This document shows, piece by piece, positions 1 through 9,252 of a DNA stretch of 64,000 bases. The notes under the pieces are model-generated. The model was not told where the DNA came from. It was given only the letters and a program-made list of their open reading frames with translations, and ran no database searches. The translations under genes and the position numbers were made by a program. Source of the stretch: Gammaproteobacteria bacterium UBA2679 (GTDB lineage Bacteria > Pseudomonadota > Gammaproteobacteria > Pseudomonadales > Oleiphilaceae); NCBI GenBank assembly GCA_002354735.1, contig DEMD01000007.1:517418-581417 (forward strand), read 5' to 3'. The number at the start of each line of letters is the position of its first letter. Position 1 is the stretch's first letter.

Positions 1-3000
1 CAAGCGAAGTTGACCCCGTGTTGCGCACCTTGTACCGGAAGACCACGTCAGCGCCCTGATGCGGTACCGTACAGCTATCTGCAGCAGTGTCGATTCGAGG
101 TGGCTCGACCATGACGATGTCGTCTTTCTGGCGGAAGTTCACTACTTCCCAGTTCGGCGACGGATCACCCTTCTCGCTGTTGGCAGGATACGGCGTACCG
201 CTGTCCAGCGGCGCTGGTCTGCCGGCAGAATAGGCGGCTGAACAGCTGGTGTGGATGATTTCTTCACGACCATTGATGGTGATCGTCATCTTCGATCCAA
301 GCTTTTCACCGACCCCGGCGTCCACTGTATAGCCATTCTCCGACGGCATCGTCAGCAGTGACACCTTGCTCTCCAGATTGACACCTGAATACACCGCTTC
401 ACCGCCGTCTTTACCAATGAATTTGACAATAGCATTGGCTATCGAAGGTCCGGTGTAGCGCAATGTCGTCGCCGAGATGGAAGCTGTACATAGCTTGCCT
501 TCGGGTTCTGCGGCTTTGACGACGCAGGTCTTGTCCACCGACAAAGCGCAGCTGACTGGTGCTTCGCAGTTGATATAGGCCGGATCGTCATCGCTGACTG
601 CGACACCGGTCACGGCACCCTTGCCTTTGACTGCAGCGACGTTCAGTTTGGCACCGACGGCATCACAACGACCCTGTGCGTGCAGGCGGGCAAAACGATT
701 GTCTCCTGCAGTTAGCACCAGTTCGGCGCCCGCAGGCAAGTCAGCGATAGTGACATCGCGGATTTGCAGCGTAGGATCGTTGATCACCAGATTGGTGAGA
801 TTCTCATCACCAATGTTCCGTACCAGCAACCGGTAGTAGGCATCCGCACCCAATACGGCGACAGGCCCTGCTTCTGCAGTATCAGCATCGAGCCACTGCT
901 GCTTGCCGTCCAGGCTGACCTGCTTCAGCAGCTGAATGGCCGGTCCAGTGATACAGCGAACGTTAGCAGGATTTTCATCACTGACCGCCGCGCCGGTCAC
1001 AGCACCCTGTGCGTCGACCCTGGCGACATTCGCCTTATTACCAGGTTCGCCGTCACAGCGACCAGGCTGGTACAGTGCGCCGAAGCCAGAGACGCCCGCG
1101 TCGATGATGCGAGTCTCGCCACTGGCCAGATCTTCAATCACGACGTCAATGCCAAGCGTTTCATCGCGGACTCTCACCGAACGAAGCAGCTCAGACCCGA
1201 TGTTCTTGACGATAAACCGGTAGCTGGCGTCCGTCAGCCCAACGATACCGACCGGCACGTCGGCGTCGCCGGCTGCGTCAGCATCGAAGAAATTGACACC
1301 ATCGATGCTCACCTGCTTGAGCAATTCGATCTGCGGTTTCTCACAGCTGATGTAGGCTGGATCCTCTGCCTCTACTGGCGTATCGCTCAATTCACCCCTT
1401 GCGGTGACCTTGGCGGTGTTGAGATGCACACCGATCGTGTCGCAGCGTCCCGAAGCATAAAGCGCGGAATAGCCACTGCTCGTCTGACCGAGCACCACTG
1501 AGTCGCCTGGCGCGAGCCTGGCCACACCAATATCGACATCGGCAAGACCGAGTGCGGCGTCAGTGATTCGCGGATTGACGAGGGCTTCAGTGCCGTCGTT
1601 ACGGACCGTGAAGCGATATTCGGCATCGGCACCCAACTGGCCAACCGGCCCTGCCGCAGGTGTATTGGCGTCGACGAACTGGCCGCCATTCAGCCTGACT
1701 TCCTTGATGATGCTGATATGAGGTTCAGTGACACAACGAACCACGGCCGGATCATCATCGCTGACAGAGAGGCCGCTGATTTCTCCGCGCCCCTGAACGC
1801 TAGCCATCTTGCTGACATCACCACGGACAGGACAAACATTCGGCTGATTCAGACCGAGAAAGGCCGCGTTAGGTTCGTCTACTGCAATCACACAGCTTTC
1901 GCCTGGCTCGAGCGAGCCGCAACTGGCTGGAATTGCCACATTGGCAAGGTCGAAATCAGGCGAATCGATCACGACATCGACAAGGCGCTCAGCGCCAGTA
2001 TTGCGCACGACGAGTTGGTAGGTGCCATCGACAGCGCCGGCGATACCAACGGGTATGCCCTGTGCGAAGCGATCACAGCCATCGCCAGCGATAGCATCGG
2101 CATCAGAGAAACCGGTGACCATATCCGGCGCCAGTGTGACCAGTGTGCACAGCTCGATCAGAGGCCTGGTTGGTGGATCGAGCGTCAGTACCGCCGTGCT
2201 CCAGCTCATCGAAGCCGGATTGCCGCCCAGACCAAGCCGATCTTCAGAAAACAACTGCGCCGTCAGGCTGGTCGCGCCGGCCGGTATGATGACTGGCAGC
2301 ACTACGGTATCCCACTCCTGACCATCGACACTGTCGAGTATGTTATTGAAGGTCAGCGTGCCACCGGCAACTGTGAGGTCGATCGCGCTGGGGCGGAACT
2401 CGCCAGTCGACACCGTGCCTGAAATCGAAGACACCGCCATCGAAAGCTTACCTGTCCGCTGGGCCGCAGCCGAGCCGAAGGTGAAGGTCTGAGGCACGGT
2501 GCTGTTGAGCGAGTCCGACCAGTACTTGTAGGCGACGTCGTTGCCGTCGCGCAGCATGATGTCGGTCTTGACGCCCCCATCATCGACGATGACGAGCACA
2601 CCAGCGCCGTTGGCAATCTTCGAGAACGCCAGATCGTCGATGATGAGGGTATTTTCTCCAGGCGCAACCAGGCCCAGCGCCGTGATGTCGGCGCGGTAGG
2701 TCGTACTGAAATTGCTGCCGCCCCACTTGGTCGGTCCACCTATCCTGATACCCTCGACAGTTCTGTCGTTCACTACAGCAGTCGAATCGCCTGCTGCCGT
2801 ATCAAGACCCTCCCAGTACAGCAGAACCTGCTCGACCGAGGCCCCTGCGGGAATGCTGATGTTGATTTCGCCTGGCTGCTCGCCGAGACCTGTGCCGGCC
2901 ATGATTGTGCCGGTGCCCTGGGCGATTGCGATGCCTGGCGGACCCAGGGTTTCATTACCATCGGCGAGCAGTTGGCCCGATGATGCCAATAGAGCAAGCC

Positions 3001-3052
3001 CCAAAACTATGGAGCATTGCCGGTGCAACCCGGCTATTGAAGTCCTTCTCAT
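1..3052 (-). CDS. Large secreted repeat protein (DUF11/DUF7507-like modules, DUF7467-like domain), partial
   Basis: The frame is open from an ATG at 3052 to the left edge, giving at least 1017 residues with no stop. The N-terminus has a signal peptide (basic start, hydrophobic core at residues 15-29, cleavage likely after LLA at 28-30). Residues about 31-290 look like a beta-sandwich domain of the DUF3344 or choice-of-anchor kind. Residues about 298-829 are four modules; modules 2-4 repeat every 130 residues and share a VRN/VKN-G strand, a Y..GRCD motif and a closing D.PA....C, so one disulfide per module is plausible. Residues about 845-940 carry GKLC, LRYTG and IHTSCS, which I recall as hallmarks of DUF7467; another VRNTG strand follows at the edge. 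The protein is probably exported and surface-attached or released. Its C-terminus and anchor lie outside the window. No function can be assigned. Confidence 0.85.
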   Translation of the reverse strand, partial: MRRTSIAGLHRQCSIVLGLALLASSGQLLADGNETLGPPGIAIAQGTGTIMAGTGLGEQPGEINISIPAGASVEQVLLYWEGLDTAAGDSTAVVNDRTVEGIRIGGPTKWGGSNFSTTYRADITALGLVAPGENTLIIDDLAFSKIANGAGVLVIVDDGGVKTDIMLRDGNDVAYKYWSDSLNSTVPQTFTFGSAAAQRTGKLSMAVSSISGTVSTGEFRPSAIDLTVAGGTLTFNNILDSVDGQEWDTVVLPVIIPAGATSLTAQLFSEDRLGLGGNPASMSWSTAVLTLDPPTRPLIELCTLVTLAPDMVTGFSDADAIAGDGCDRFAQGIPVGIAGAVDGTYQLVVRNTGAERLVDVVIDSPDFDLANVAIPASCGSLEPGESCVIAVDEPNAAFLGLNQPNVCPVRGDVSKMASVQGRGEISGLSVSDDDPAVVRCVTEPHISIIKEVRLNGGQFVDANTPAAGPVGQLGADAEYRFTVRNDGTEALVNPRITDAALGLADVDIGVARLAPGDSVVLGQTSSGYSALYASGRCDTIGVHLNTAKVTARGELSDTPVEAEDPAYISCEKPQIELLKQVSIDGVNFFDADAAGDADVPVGIVGLTDASYRFIVKNIGSELLRSVRVRDETLGIDVVIEDLASGETRIIDAGVSGFGALYQPGRCDGEPGNKANVARVDAQGAVTGAAVSDENPANVRCITGPAIQLLKQVSLDGKQQWLDADTAEAGPVAVLGADAYYRLLVRNIGDENLTNLVINDPTLQIRDVTIADLPAGAELVLTAGDNRFARLHAQGRCDAVGAKLNVAAVKGKGAVTGVAVSDDDPAYINCEAPVSCALSVDKTCVVKAAEPEGKLCTASISATTLRYTGPSIANAIVKFIGKDGGEAVYSGVNLESKVSLLTMPSENGYTVDAGVGEKLGSKMTITINGREEIIHTSCSAAYSAGRPAPLDSGTPYPANSEKGDPSPNWEVVNFRQKDDIVMVEPPRIDTAADSCTVPHQGADVVFRYKVRNTGSTSL
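566..2161 (-). repeat. Four tandem protein-coding modules of about 130 codons
   Basis: These lie inside the large secreted protein, at residues about 298-440, 445-570, 575-700 and 705-829. Landmarks recur at a fixed 130-residue interval: I.LLKQVS at 575 and 705 (I.IIKEVR at 445), then VRN or VKN, GRCD, and a terminal cysteine after D.PA. The first module is the most divergent and slightly longer. The repetition is at protein level; DNA identity between units is only moderate, so this is old duplication rather than a recent slippage array. Confidence 0.8.
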
Positions 3053-3089
3053 TCTTCTTACCTGTGTCATGCGCTTAAGAATATTTTTT

Positions 3090-3110
3090 TATAGTTGCGC
3101 GCACACTATA
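3090..3110. promoter_or_regulatory. 21-bp dyad upstream of the secreted repeat protein
   Basis: TATAGT and ACTATA are perfect inverted arms separated by 9 bp, and the spacer contains the self-complementary TGCGCGCA. The site lies about 38-58 bp upstream of the ATG at 3052 and overlaps AT-rich sequence that could hold a -10 element. The size and symmetry suit an operator for a dimeric regulator. The regulator is unknown. Confidence 0.35.
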
Positions 3111-3290
3111 GGGACCGCAGGCAAGCCTCATGAACTTACTGATGATGCTTCAAGGACTGTGACGGAGTGCAAACATCTGAGGGATGCGGTGACGAGAGAA
3201 AATAGCTGGCAAGAATCAGGGATGTGTCCGTCTTATCAGACAGTAAGCGGTCTTAATGCGATGATTGCAGTAACAAAAGGAGATTGGCGA

Positions 3291-3488
3291 ATGAATATCC
3301 ATGGTGGTCCACAACAACGTTATTCCTGGGTCATTGCGACCCTGATCCTGCTCGTTCTGTTCATTGGTCACACCAATGCTTCGAGCAGCGAGGGGTTTGA
3401 TGAGACGCGTGCGGCAGGCAGCGCTACACGAGAGTCTAGATCCGCCCTTCCTGAACCGCATGACAGGCTACGAGGTGCTCGGCACTGA
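3291..3488 (+). CDS. Small secreted or membrane-anchored protein, 65 aa
   Basis: The ATG at 3291 follows AAAGGAG at good spacing. The peptide has one hydrophobic segment (residues about 11-25, WVIATLILLVLF) ending in HTNASS, which could be a signal peptide or a single anchor. The remaining 37 residues are polar and low in complexity. The last 53 bp overlap the 3' end of oppF on the other strand, so the C-terminus may not be under selection as a protein. I recognise no family. It may be a real small gene or the remnant of one; the good ribosome binding site and signal-like start are the only support. Confidence 0.35.
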   Translation: MNIHGGPQQRYSWVIATLILLVLFIGHTNASSSEGFDETRAAGSATRESRSALPEPHDRLRGARH

Positions 3489-4485
3489 TTCGTGCACCCC
3501 GCGGTTGATCCTCGCTCACCGGCTCCGGCACCGCCTCGAGTGCTGGTACTTCCTGACGGCAGCGCTCGTTCGCATAAGGACAACGCTGGTGAAACACGCA
3601 ACCCGAGGGCAGATTGACCGGCGTAGGCACCTCACCTTCCAGTCTTATGAATGCAGGCCGCTCATCACGCAACCTCGGAATCGCACTGAGCAAGGCGCGC
3701 GTGTAAGGATGCTGAGGCTTGGCGAACAGGTCCCTCGCCGGCGACAATTCGCACAGTGTGCCCAGGTACATCACTGCAACGCGCGTGGCAAAATGCTCGA
3801 CCACAGCGAGGTCGTGCGTGATGAAAAGATAGGTCAGTGAGCGCTCCGCCTGCGCTGTAGACATCAGATTGAGCACCTGTGCCTGTATCGAAACATCGAG
3901 CGCTGAAATCGGCTCGTCGGCAACGATAAATTCCGGATCCACCACCAGCGCCCTCGCAATACTGATGCGCTGTCGCTGGCCTCCGGAAAACTCATGCGGG
4001 TAACGGCTTCCCCAGGATGCATCGATACCGACGGACGCCATCACTTCGGCAATTTTTGCCAGATGGTCCTGACGTGACAGCTCGGGCTGGTGCCAGCGTA
4101 GTGGCTCCTCCAGCGTCTGGGTGATCGTCATCCGCGGATTCAACGATGCGTAAGGATTCTGGAAAATCATCTGCATACGCCTGTGGTACGGCTTGCGCTC
4201 AGCAGCATTCATGTCATCTATGCGCTCACCTCCATAGATCACCTTGCCGCTACTGGGGCTGAGCAGGCCGATCACCAGCCTGGCCAGCGTCGATTTGCCG
4301 CAGCCGGATTCACCGACGACGCACAATGCTTCACCCTTCCTGACCGTGAGTGATACATCGTTGACAGCGTGAACATACTCACGCTTGCGCCGCAGTCGAC
4401 CACGCTCGAAAGTCAGCTGATCAAGCAGATCGCCATGAATGGCAAAGCGCTTGCTGACGTTGCGAATCTCCACAAGATCCTTCAT
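3436..4485 (-). CDS. oppF: Oligopeptide ABC transporter ATPase OppF
   Basis: This is one of two ATPases that power peptide import at the inner membrane. The 349-residue protein carries Walker A GESGCGKST (residues about 57-65), the ABC signature SGGQRQR, Walker B followed by DEPISALD, and the C-terminal oligopeptide-transporter extension with a cysteine cluster (GCVFHQRCPYA.ERC). The ATG overlaps the oppD stop by 4 bp, so translation is probably coupled. It is the last gene of oppABCDF, in the usual order. Its 3' end is overlapped by a weak small reading frame on the plus strand. Substrate could be peptides in general or a narrower ligand such as dipeptides; the ATPase does not decide this. 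Confidence 0.93.
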   Translation of the reverse strand: MKDLVEIRNVSKRFAIHGDLLDQLTFERGRLRRKREYVHAVNDVSLTVRKGEALCVVGESGCGKSTLARLVIGLLSPSSGKVIYGGERIDDMNAAERKPYHRRMQMIFQNPYASLNPRMTITQTLEEPLRWHQPELSRQDHLAKIAEVMASVGIDASWGSRYPHEFSGGQRQRISIARALVVDPEFIVADEPISALDVSIQAQVLNLMSTAQAERSLTYLFITHDLAVVEHFATRVAVMYLGTLCELSPARDLFAKPQHPYTRALLSAIPRLRDERPAFIRLEGEVPTPVNLPSGCVFHQRCPYANERCRQEVPALEAVPEPVSEDQPRGARISAEHLVACHAVQEGRI

Positions 4486-5489
4486 TCGCTGTGCTCCCTG
4501 GCAATCAGCTCAACGCCAGGATCCCGCACCAGCTCCTCCACCATGTGGCAGGCCGCGAGCGATTCACCCGACTGTGTAAAGCCTGGCACGATCGAGTCGC
4601 AGCGGGCACGCACGTAAGCACAACGGGGATGGAAAGCGCAGCCGGATGGCAGATGTTCGAGCGTAGGCATGCTGCCGGGAATCTGGTTCAGCCGCTCACC
4701 CGGCAAGGTTTGCTGTGGAAGCGCCTTGATAAGACCCTGAGTGTAAGGATGCTGCGGATCGTTGATAATGGCCTTGGTCGGGCCCTGCTCTATGATGCGT
4801 CCGGCGTACATGACAAGCGTCCTGTCGGTAATCTGTGACACCACGCCGAGGTCATGGGTAATGAGAATGAGCGCCAGGTTCTGTGTTGAACAGAGATCCA
4901 GCAACAGCTGCATGATTTCAGCCTGAATAGTGACATCCAGAGCCGTCGTCGGTTCGTCCGCGATAATCAGCTCCGGATCGAGCAGCAGTGCAATAGCGAT
5001 GATGATGCGCTGCTTCATACCGCCCGAGAGTTCGTGCGGATACTGGTCGAGGCGCTTCTCCGGCGACGGCATCTGCACCAGTCGTAGTTTTTCGAGAGCG
5101 ATCGCCCTGGCCGCTTTGGATGAAATCTTTCGATGCGCCTGTAGGCACTCGATCATCTGCACGCCGATACTCAGCACCGGATTCAGCGTCATCATCGGAT
5201 CCTGAAAGATCATGCTGATGCGCTGCCCCCTTACCTGCCGCAAGGCTTCCTTATCCAGCGTGCGCAGGTCCTGGCCGTCGAAACGGATCTGCCCATCGGC
5301 CACGAAGCCTGGCTCGCTGAGCAGATCGAGGATGGAAAAGGCGGCGACTGACTTGCCGGCCCCTGATTCACCTACGATACCCAGCCGCTCGCCGCGCTCC
5401 ACGGCGAAGCTGATGCCTCTGATAGCCGTGACGGCACCATGGCGCTGGCCAAACTTCACAACCAGATTGTCGACCTCGAGTAACGCCAT
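4482..5489 (-). CDS. oppD: Oligopeptide ABC transporter ATPase OppD
   Basis: This is the partner ATPase of OppF. In 335 residues it has Walker A GESGAGKS (residues about 39-46), signature LSGGMKQR, Walker B ..IIADEPTTALD, and the oligopeptide-transporter C-terminal domain with the cysteine motif GCAFHPRCAYVRARC, which in this family can hold an iron-sulfur cluster. It starts at 5489, only 2 bp after the oppC stop, and ends inside the oppF start. Together OppD and OppF form the heterodimeric motor beneath OppB and OppC. Confidence 0.93.
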   Translation of the reverse strand: MALLEVDNLVVKFGQRHGAVTAIRGISFAVERGERLGIVGESGAGKSVAAFSILDLLSEPGFVADGQIRFDGQDLRTLDKEALRQVRGQRISMIFQDPMMTLNPVLSIGVQMIECLQAHRKISSKAARAIALEKLRLVQMPSPEKRLDQYPHELSGGMKQRIIIAIALLLDPELIIADEPTTALDVTIQAEIMQLLLDLCSTQNLALILITHDLGVVSQITDRTLVMYAGRIIEQGPTKAIINDPQHPYTQGLIKALPQQTLPGERLNQIPGSMPTLEHLPSGCAFHPRCAYVRARCDSIVPGFTQSGESLAACHMVEELVRDPGVELIAREHSE

Positions 5490-5491
5490 GC

Positions 5492-6460
5492 TCAGCCTTT
5501 ATACAGTCGTGGGTTAAGCACATCGCGGAGCCAGTCGCCAAGCAGGTTCATCACCAGCACGAGCAGGACAAGCGCAATACCGGGAATGATGGTGATCCAC
5601 CATGAGCCGGAGAAGATATAGTCGAAGCCACTTGAGATGAGGGAGCCCAGCGATGGCTGCGAGACCGGCATGCCAAGCCCCAGAAAGGACAAGGAGGCTT
5701 CGGCGATGATGGCATTGGCGATCTGCACTGTGGAGATGACGAGTATTGGCGAGAGCGTGTTCGGCAGGATGTGACGGAACATGATCCGACGGCTACTCAA
5801 GCCGATCACCTGTGCGGCTTCGACATATTCCTTGTTCTTCTCTGCCAACACGGAGGCGCGAATGGTGCGGGCATACTGCGGCCACTCGGCAATGCCGATC
5901 ACCACAACCAGCATGATGAGCGCCAGCTGCTGATACAGCTCCGCGCCGAAGGCCGCCTGAAACACGGCGAGCACTATGATTGCCACCATCAGTGTGGAAA
6001 ATGAAAGCTGTACGTCGGCGAAGCGCATCAGCAATGAGTCGAGCCTGCCACCGTAGTACCCGGCCAGCAATCCCACCACGATGCCGATGATGGCCTGCAG
6101 CAGCACGGCAAATAGTCCAATCGTGAGCGAGATACGCATGCCGTAGAGAATGGTGCTGAAGAGATCACGCCCCTGGGCATCGGTACCCAGAATAAAGCGA
6201 CCGTCGTTGTCATCGTTCTCTATCCACACAGGTGGCAGTTCAGAATCGAGAATGTCGATCTGCGACAGATCATAGGGATCATATGGTGCGAACAGCCCTG
6301 CCCCGACGCTCAGCACGATAAACAGAAGCAGCAGGCTAAAGCTGACAATGGCGACCTTGTCGTGCCTGAAGCGGTGCCAGAACAGAGACTCCCTGAACTG
6401 CTTCAACTTCGAGGCCTTTTCGGGCAGTACCATTGGGACAATATTCGGTGTATCGGTCAT
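5492..6460 (-). CDS. oppC: Oligopeptide ABC transporter permease OppC
   Basis: An inner-membrane permease of 322 residues in the DppC/OppC family. After a cytoplasmic N-terminus (residues 1-35, with the FWHRFRHDKVA motif of the OppC N-domain), several hydrophobic helices follow, with the permease EAA-type loop EYVEAAQVIG..S.RRIMFRHILPN. I chose the ATG at 6460 because it overlaps the oppB stop by 4 bp (ATGA) and gives the family's usual start. A longer in-frame reading to 6631 would run into oppB and encode a non-family leader. Fourth gene from the 3' end of a five-gene operon is oppB; this one sits between oppB and oppD. Confidence 0.92.
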   Translation of the reverse strand: MTDTPNIVPMVLPEKASKLKQFRESLFWHRFRHDKVAIVSFSLLLLFIVLSVGAGLFAPYDPYDLSQIDILDSELPPVWIENDDNDGRFILGTDAQGRDLFSTILYGMRISLTIGLFAVLLQAIIGIVVGLLAGYYGGRLDSLLMRFADVQLSFSTLMVAIIVLAVFQAAFGAELYQQLALIMLVVVIGIAEWPQYARTIRASVLAEKNKEYVEAAQVIGLSSRRIMFRHILPNTLSPILVISTVQIANAIIAEASLSFLGLGMPVSQPSLGSLISSGFDYIFSGSWWITIIPGIALVLLVLVMNLLGDWLRDVLNPRLYKG

Positions 6461-7440
6461 GCGGGGGCGCCTTGTGTCAGCCGCACTGTCGGGTTCACCA
6501 GGCCGTACACCAGATCCACCAGCGTGTTGGTAATGACAAATATAAGACCGACCACAATGAGATAGGCCACGATCAGCGGCGTGTCCACACGTGTGACGGC
6601 TTCGAGAAACATAAAGCCCATCCCCGGCCACTGGAACACACGCTCAGTGAGTATCGTATAGGCGACCATTGTACCGATCTGTACCCCACCCACTGTAATG
6701 ACCGGTAGCATCGTGTTCTTGAGAGCATGCAGAAAATAGATACGACTAAGCCTGAGGCCCTTGGCGCGCGCAAAGCGAACGTAGTCGGCACTGAGCACCT
6801 CGAGCATTTCAGCGCGAATAAGTCGGATAAATAGCGGCATCATGATGGATGACAGCGCGATCGATGGCAGCACCAAATGCAAAAGACCATCGGCCGTGAG
6901 AAAGCCGGTATCCCAATAGCCGAAGACGTGGACCAGTTCGCCACGCCCGTAGGATGGCATCAGCCCCAGTTGGATGGCGAAAATGTATACCAGCAATATG
7001 GCCGTGAGAAATACAGGCACCGAAATACCAACGATACTCACGCCCATGACGATTTTCGTCAGCAGCGTATTGGGCTTGATTGCTGAGTACACACCGAGCG
7101 GTACTGAAAAAATAATGATCAACAAGGTGGCGCCGGCAACAAGCTCCAGTGTTGCCGGCAGTTTTTTCAGGATGACGGTAAGCGCCGGCTCCTTGAAGAA
7201 GTAGGAGGTGCCGAGATCGCCCTGCACCGCCTTGCCAAGGAAGCGGGTGTACTGCATCAGGAAGGGATCGTTAAGACCCAGTTCCTCACGCAGTGCATCC
7301 CGTTCGGCCTCGGAGACCGACTGCCCGACGAGCTCACGCAGCGGATCGCCGAGGTTATCCTGTATCGAGAAACTGATCAGGCTGATGACGAACATCACCA
7401 CCAGTCCCTGGAATAAACGCCTGATCAGGAATGCCAGCAT
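6457..7440 (-). CDS. oppB: Oligopeptide ABC transporter permease OppB
   Basis: An inner-membrane permease of 327 residues. The N-terminus (FLIRRLFQGLVVMFVISLISF) is the typical first helix of DppB/OppB proteins. The EAA loop appears as DYVRFARAKGL..SRIYFLHALKN at about residues 218-242. Its ATG lies 1 bp after the oppA stop, and its own stop overlaps oppC by 4 bp. It pairs with OppC to form the translocation pore. Confidence 0.92.
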   Translation of the reverse strand: MLAFLIRRLFQGLVVMFVISLISFSIQDNLGDPLRELVGQSVSEAERDALREELGLNDPFLMQYTRFLGKAVQGDLGTSYFFKEPALTVILKKLPATLELVAGATLLIIIFSVPLGVYSAIKPNTLLTKIVMGVSIVGISVPVFLTAILLVYIFAIQLGLMPSYGRGELVHVFGYWDTGFLTADGLLHLVLPSIALSSIMMPLFIRLIRAEMLEVLSADYVRFARAKGLRLSRIYFLHALKNTMLPVITVGGVQIGTMVAYTILTERVFQWPGMGFMFLEAVTRVDTPLIVAYLIVVGLIFVITNTLVDLVYGLVNPTVRLTQGAPA

Positions 7441-7441
7441 A

Positions 7442-9052
7442 TTAGTTGATCTTCAGGTCGCCAAAGTATGGAAAGTCCATGACGTTCAGGATTGGCTCGG
7501 CATCGACATTCGGCTTGGCGGCCCAGGCAAGATCCTGCCAGTGCAGTGGCACGAAGGCAGCGTCGTCGTACAGCATCTGCTCGATTTCCTGCATGAGCTT
7601 TGCCCGCTTGTCCATGTCGGTCATGGTATTGGCCTGAATGATCTTCTCGTCCACCTTCTTGTTACAGTACTGGCCGCTGTTGTACTGGCCCAGTCCGGTC
7701 TTGGTATCAGGACAGGCCACGAGGAATTCGAAGAAGTTATTCGAATCTTCGGTGTCAGCGTGCCAGCCGATCATCTGGATATCCGCAGAGCGTTCATCAT
7801 AGGCAGGCCAGTATTGCGCCTTAGGCATGGTCTTGAGATCCACGTCGATGTTGATCTTGGACAGCATCGTCGCCACCGCCTGCGCAATTTTCTCGTCATT
7901 CACGTAGCGATTATTAGGCGCAATCATCGAGACCTTGAAGCCTTTCTCATAGCCAGCTTCCTTCATGAGTTCCTTCGCCTTGGCAATGTCAAAGCGCGGC
8001 TTGAGCGCTTCGTTGTGGCCATCGTAGGACGCCGGGCTCAATTGTTCAGCCGGCGTTGCGAAATCCTTCATGATCTTCTTGACGATGCCTTCCTGGTTCA
8101 CCGCATAGGTCACTGCTTGACGCACGCGGGGATCAGCGAAGGCCTTCACACGTTCCTGGTTAAGCTGGAACAGAATGATGCGGGTGCCGCTGAGGGTATA
8201 GAGCTTCGCAGCATCACTCTGCTTGATCCGCTCCAGGTCATTGGGTGGCACGGGCGATATGAAATCGACATCGCCAGAGAGCAAGGCGGCCACACGGGTA
8301 GGATCTTCCGCAATCGGCGTCAGCACGATGGTGTCGATATTGCCCGGTGACTTGGTATCCCAGTAGTCCTTGTTGCGCTCGAAGATGGTCTTCACGCCCT
8401 GCTCACGGGACTTGACCTTGTAAGGACCGGTGCCTGAGACATTGCGCGCGGCATAGGCATCGCCGTGTTTGGCCGTAGCGGCCTTGTCGCGGCCCTGCTC
8501 GTCCTTGCCAGAATAGAACTTGCTATCCATGGGGAAGATATAGGTCGCGGTATTGAGCGTCAGCGGGAACGCAGTTTTCGCCACCAGATCCACGGTATGC
8601 TCATCGATGATTTTTGCTTCGGCGATCTGCTCGAAGATGGCTTTGAAGTCGGCTGATTCCTTGAGGCGGTTCAGCGTCCACTTCACGTCTTCTGCGGTAA
8701 AAGGATTGCCAGAGTGGAACTTGACGCCCTTCCTGAGCTTGAAGCGCATGGTCTTGTCGTCGATCTGCTCGAAGGACTCTGCCAGTCGCGGCTCGAATGC
8801 CATTTTCTTGTCGAAGCGGATAAGAGGATCGAACACCATGTGGGAGAGCTGAAGCGTGGCGCCGGAGAGTTGTTCATGAGGATCCAGTGAAACCGGATCG
8901 GCATCCCAGGCCAGTTTGAGGGTCTTCGCATCCGCGATAGCAGGTACTGCCAGCGCCATCGTCAGCGCGGTCACCGCCGCAAGGAAGGTGCGACGAAGTG
9001 GCTTGGCAGTAGGCTTTCCGCCTCTGTTCATTCGAGATAATGGCTTGTTCAT
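7442..9052 (-). CDS. oppA: Periplasmic peptide-binding protein OppA/DppA (family 5)
   Basis: A periplasmic solute-binding protein of 536 residues that delivers peptides or related ligands to OppBC. The N-terminus is a long basic stretch followed by a hydrophobic core and a likely cleavage at AIADA-K (about residues 39-43). The mature part starts like family-5 binding proteins (KTLKLAWDADPVSLDPHE), continues with the LAESFE.IDDKTMRFKLRKGVKFH signature, and ends with the WAAKPNV region. The ATG at 9052 has an AGGA about 9 bp upstream. It is the first gene of the operon, facing the gspE-like gene across a 200-bp divergent spacer. Family-5 proteins also bind nickel, heme or opines, so the ligand is open. 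Confidence 0.9.
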   Translation of the reverse strand: MNKPLSRMNRGGKPTAKPLRRTFLAAVTALTMALAVPAIADAKTLKLAWDADPVSLDPHEQLSGATLQLSHMVFDPLIRFDKKMAFEPRLAESFEQIDDKTMRFKLRKGVKFHSGNPFTAEDVKWTLNRLKESADFKAIFEQIAEAKIIDEHTVDLVAKTAFPLTLNTATYIFPMDSKFYSGKDEQGRDKAATAKHGDAYAARNVSGTGPYKVKSREQGVKTIFERNKDYWDTKSPGNIDTIVLTPIAEDPTRVAALLSGDVDFISPVPPNDLERIKQSDAAKLYTLSGTRIILFQLNQERVKAFADPRVRQAVTYAVNQEGIVKKIMKDFATPAEQLSPASYDGHNEALKPRFDIAKAKELMKEAGYEKGFKVSMIAPNNRYVNDEKIAQAVATMLSKINIDVDLKTMPKAQYWPAYDERSADIQMIGWHADTEDSNNFFEFLVACPDTKTGLGQYNSGQYCNKKVDEKIIQANTMTDMDKRAKLMQEIEQMLYDDAAFVPLHWQDLAWAAKPNVDAEPILNVMDFPYFGDLKIN

Positions 9053-9252
9053 GACAGCATCCTGTGTGTGATCTGCGGTTGTACTTTCTTGTTATCTGCT
9101 CGTGCTTCGAGTTCTGGTCCTGCAGCTTATTCAAGCCTGCGACAAGACGAAGCTAAAGATTTAGTTCCGATTTTGCCAATCGAAAAAATGGATGCACTTA
9201 TACATTTTCTGTATCACCTATACTGAGGCCATATTCCTGACTGAGCTTCGAC
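9053..9252. promoter_or_regulatory. Divergent promoter region between oppA and the GspE-like gene
   Basis: This 200-bp spacer must drive oppABCDF leftward and the ATPase gene rightward. The stretch 9180-9225 is AT-rich and includes TATACT at 9219 and a short TACA/TGTA dyad at 9201-9213. I could not pair the -10-like hexamer with a good -35, so exact promoters are not assigned. Confidence 0.35.

Noticed and set aside
764..2422. Long plus-strand frames at 764-1501 and 1718-2422
   Set aside because: They are antisense to the continuous secreted repeat protein, with no ribosome binding site or family signature. The repeated, GC-rich coding strand explains them.
7208..8350. Plus-strand 380-codon frame over oppB and oppA
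   Set aside because: It is the shadow of two clear transporter genes and shows no recognisable domain.
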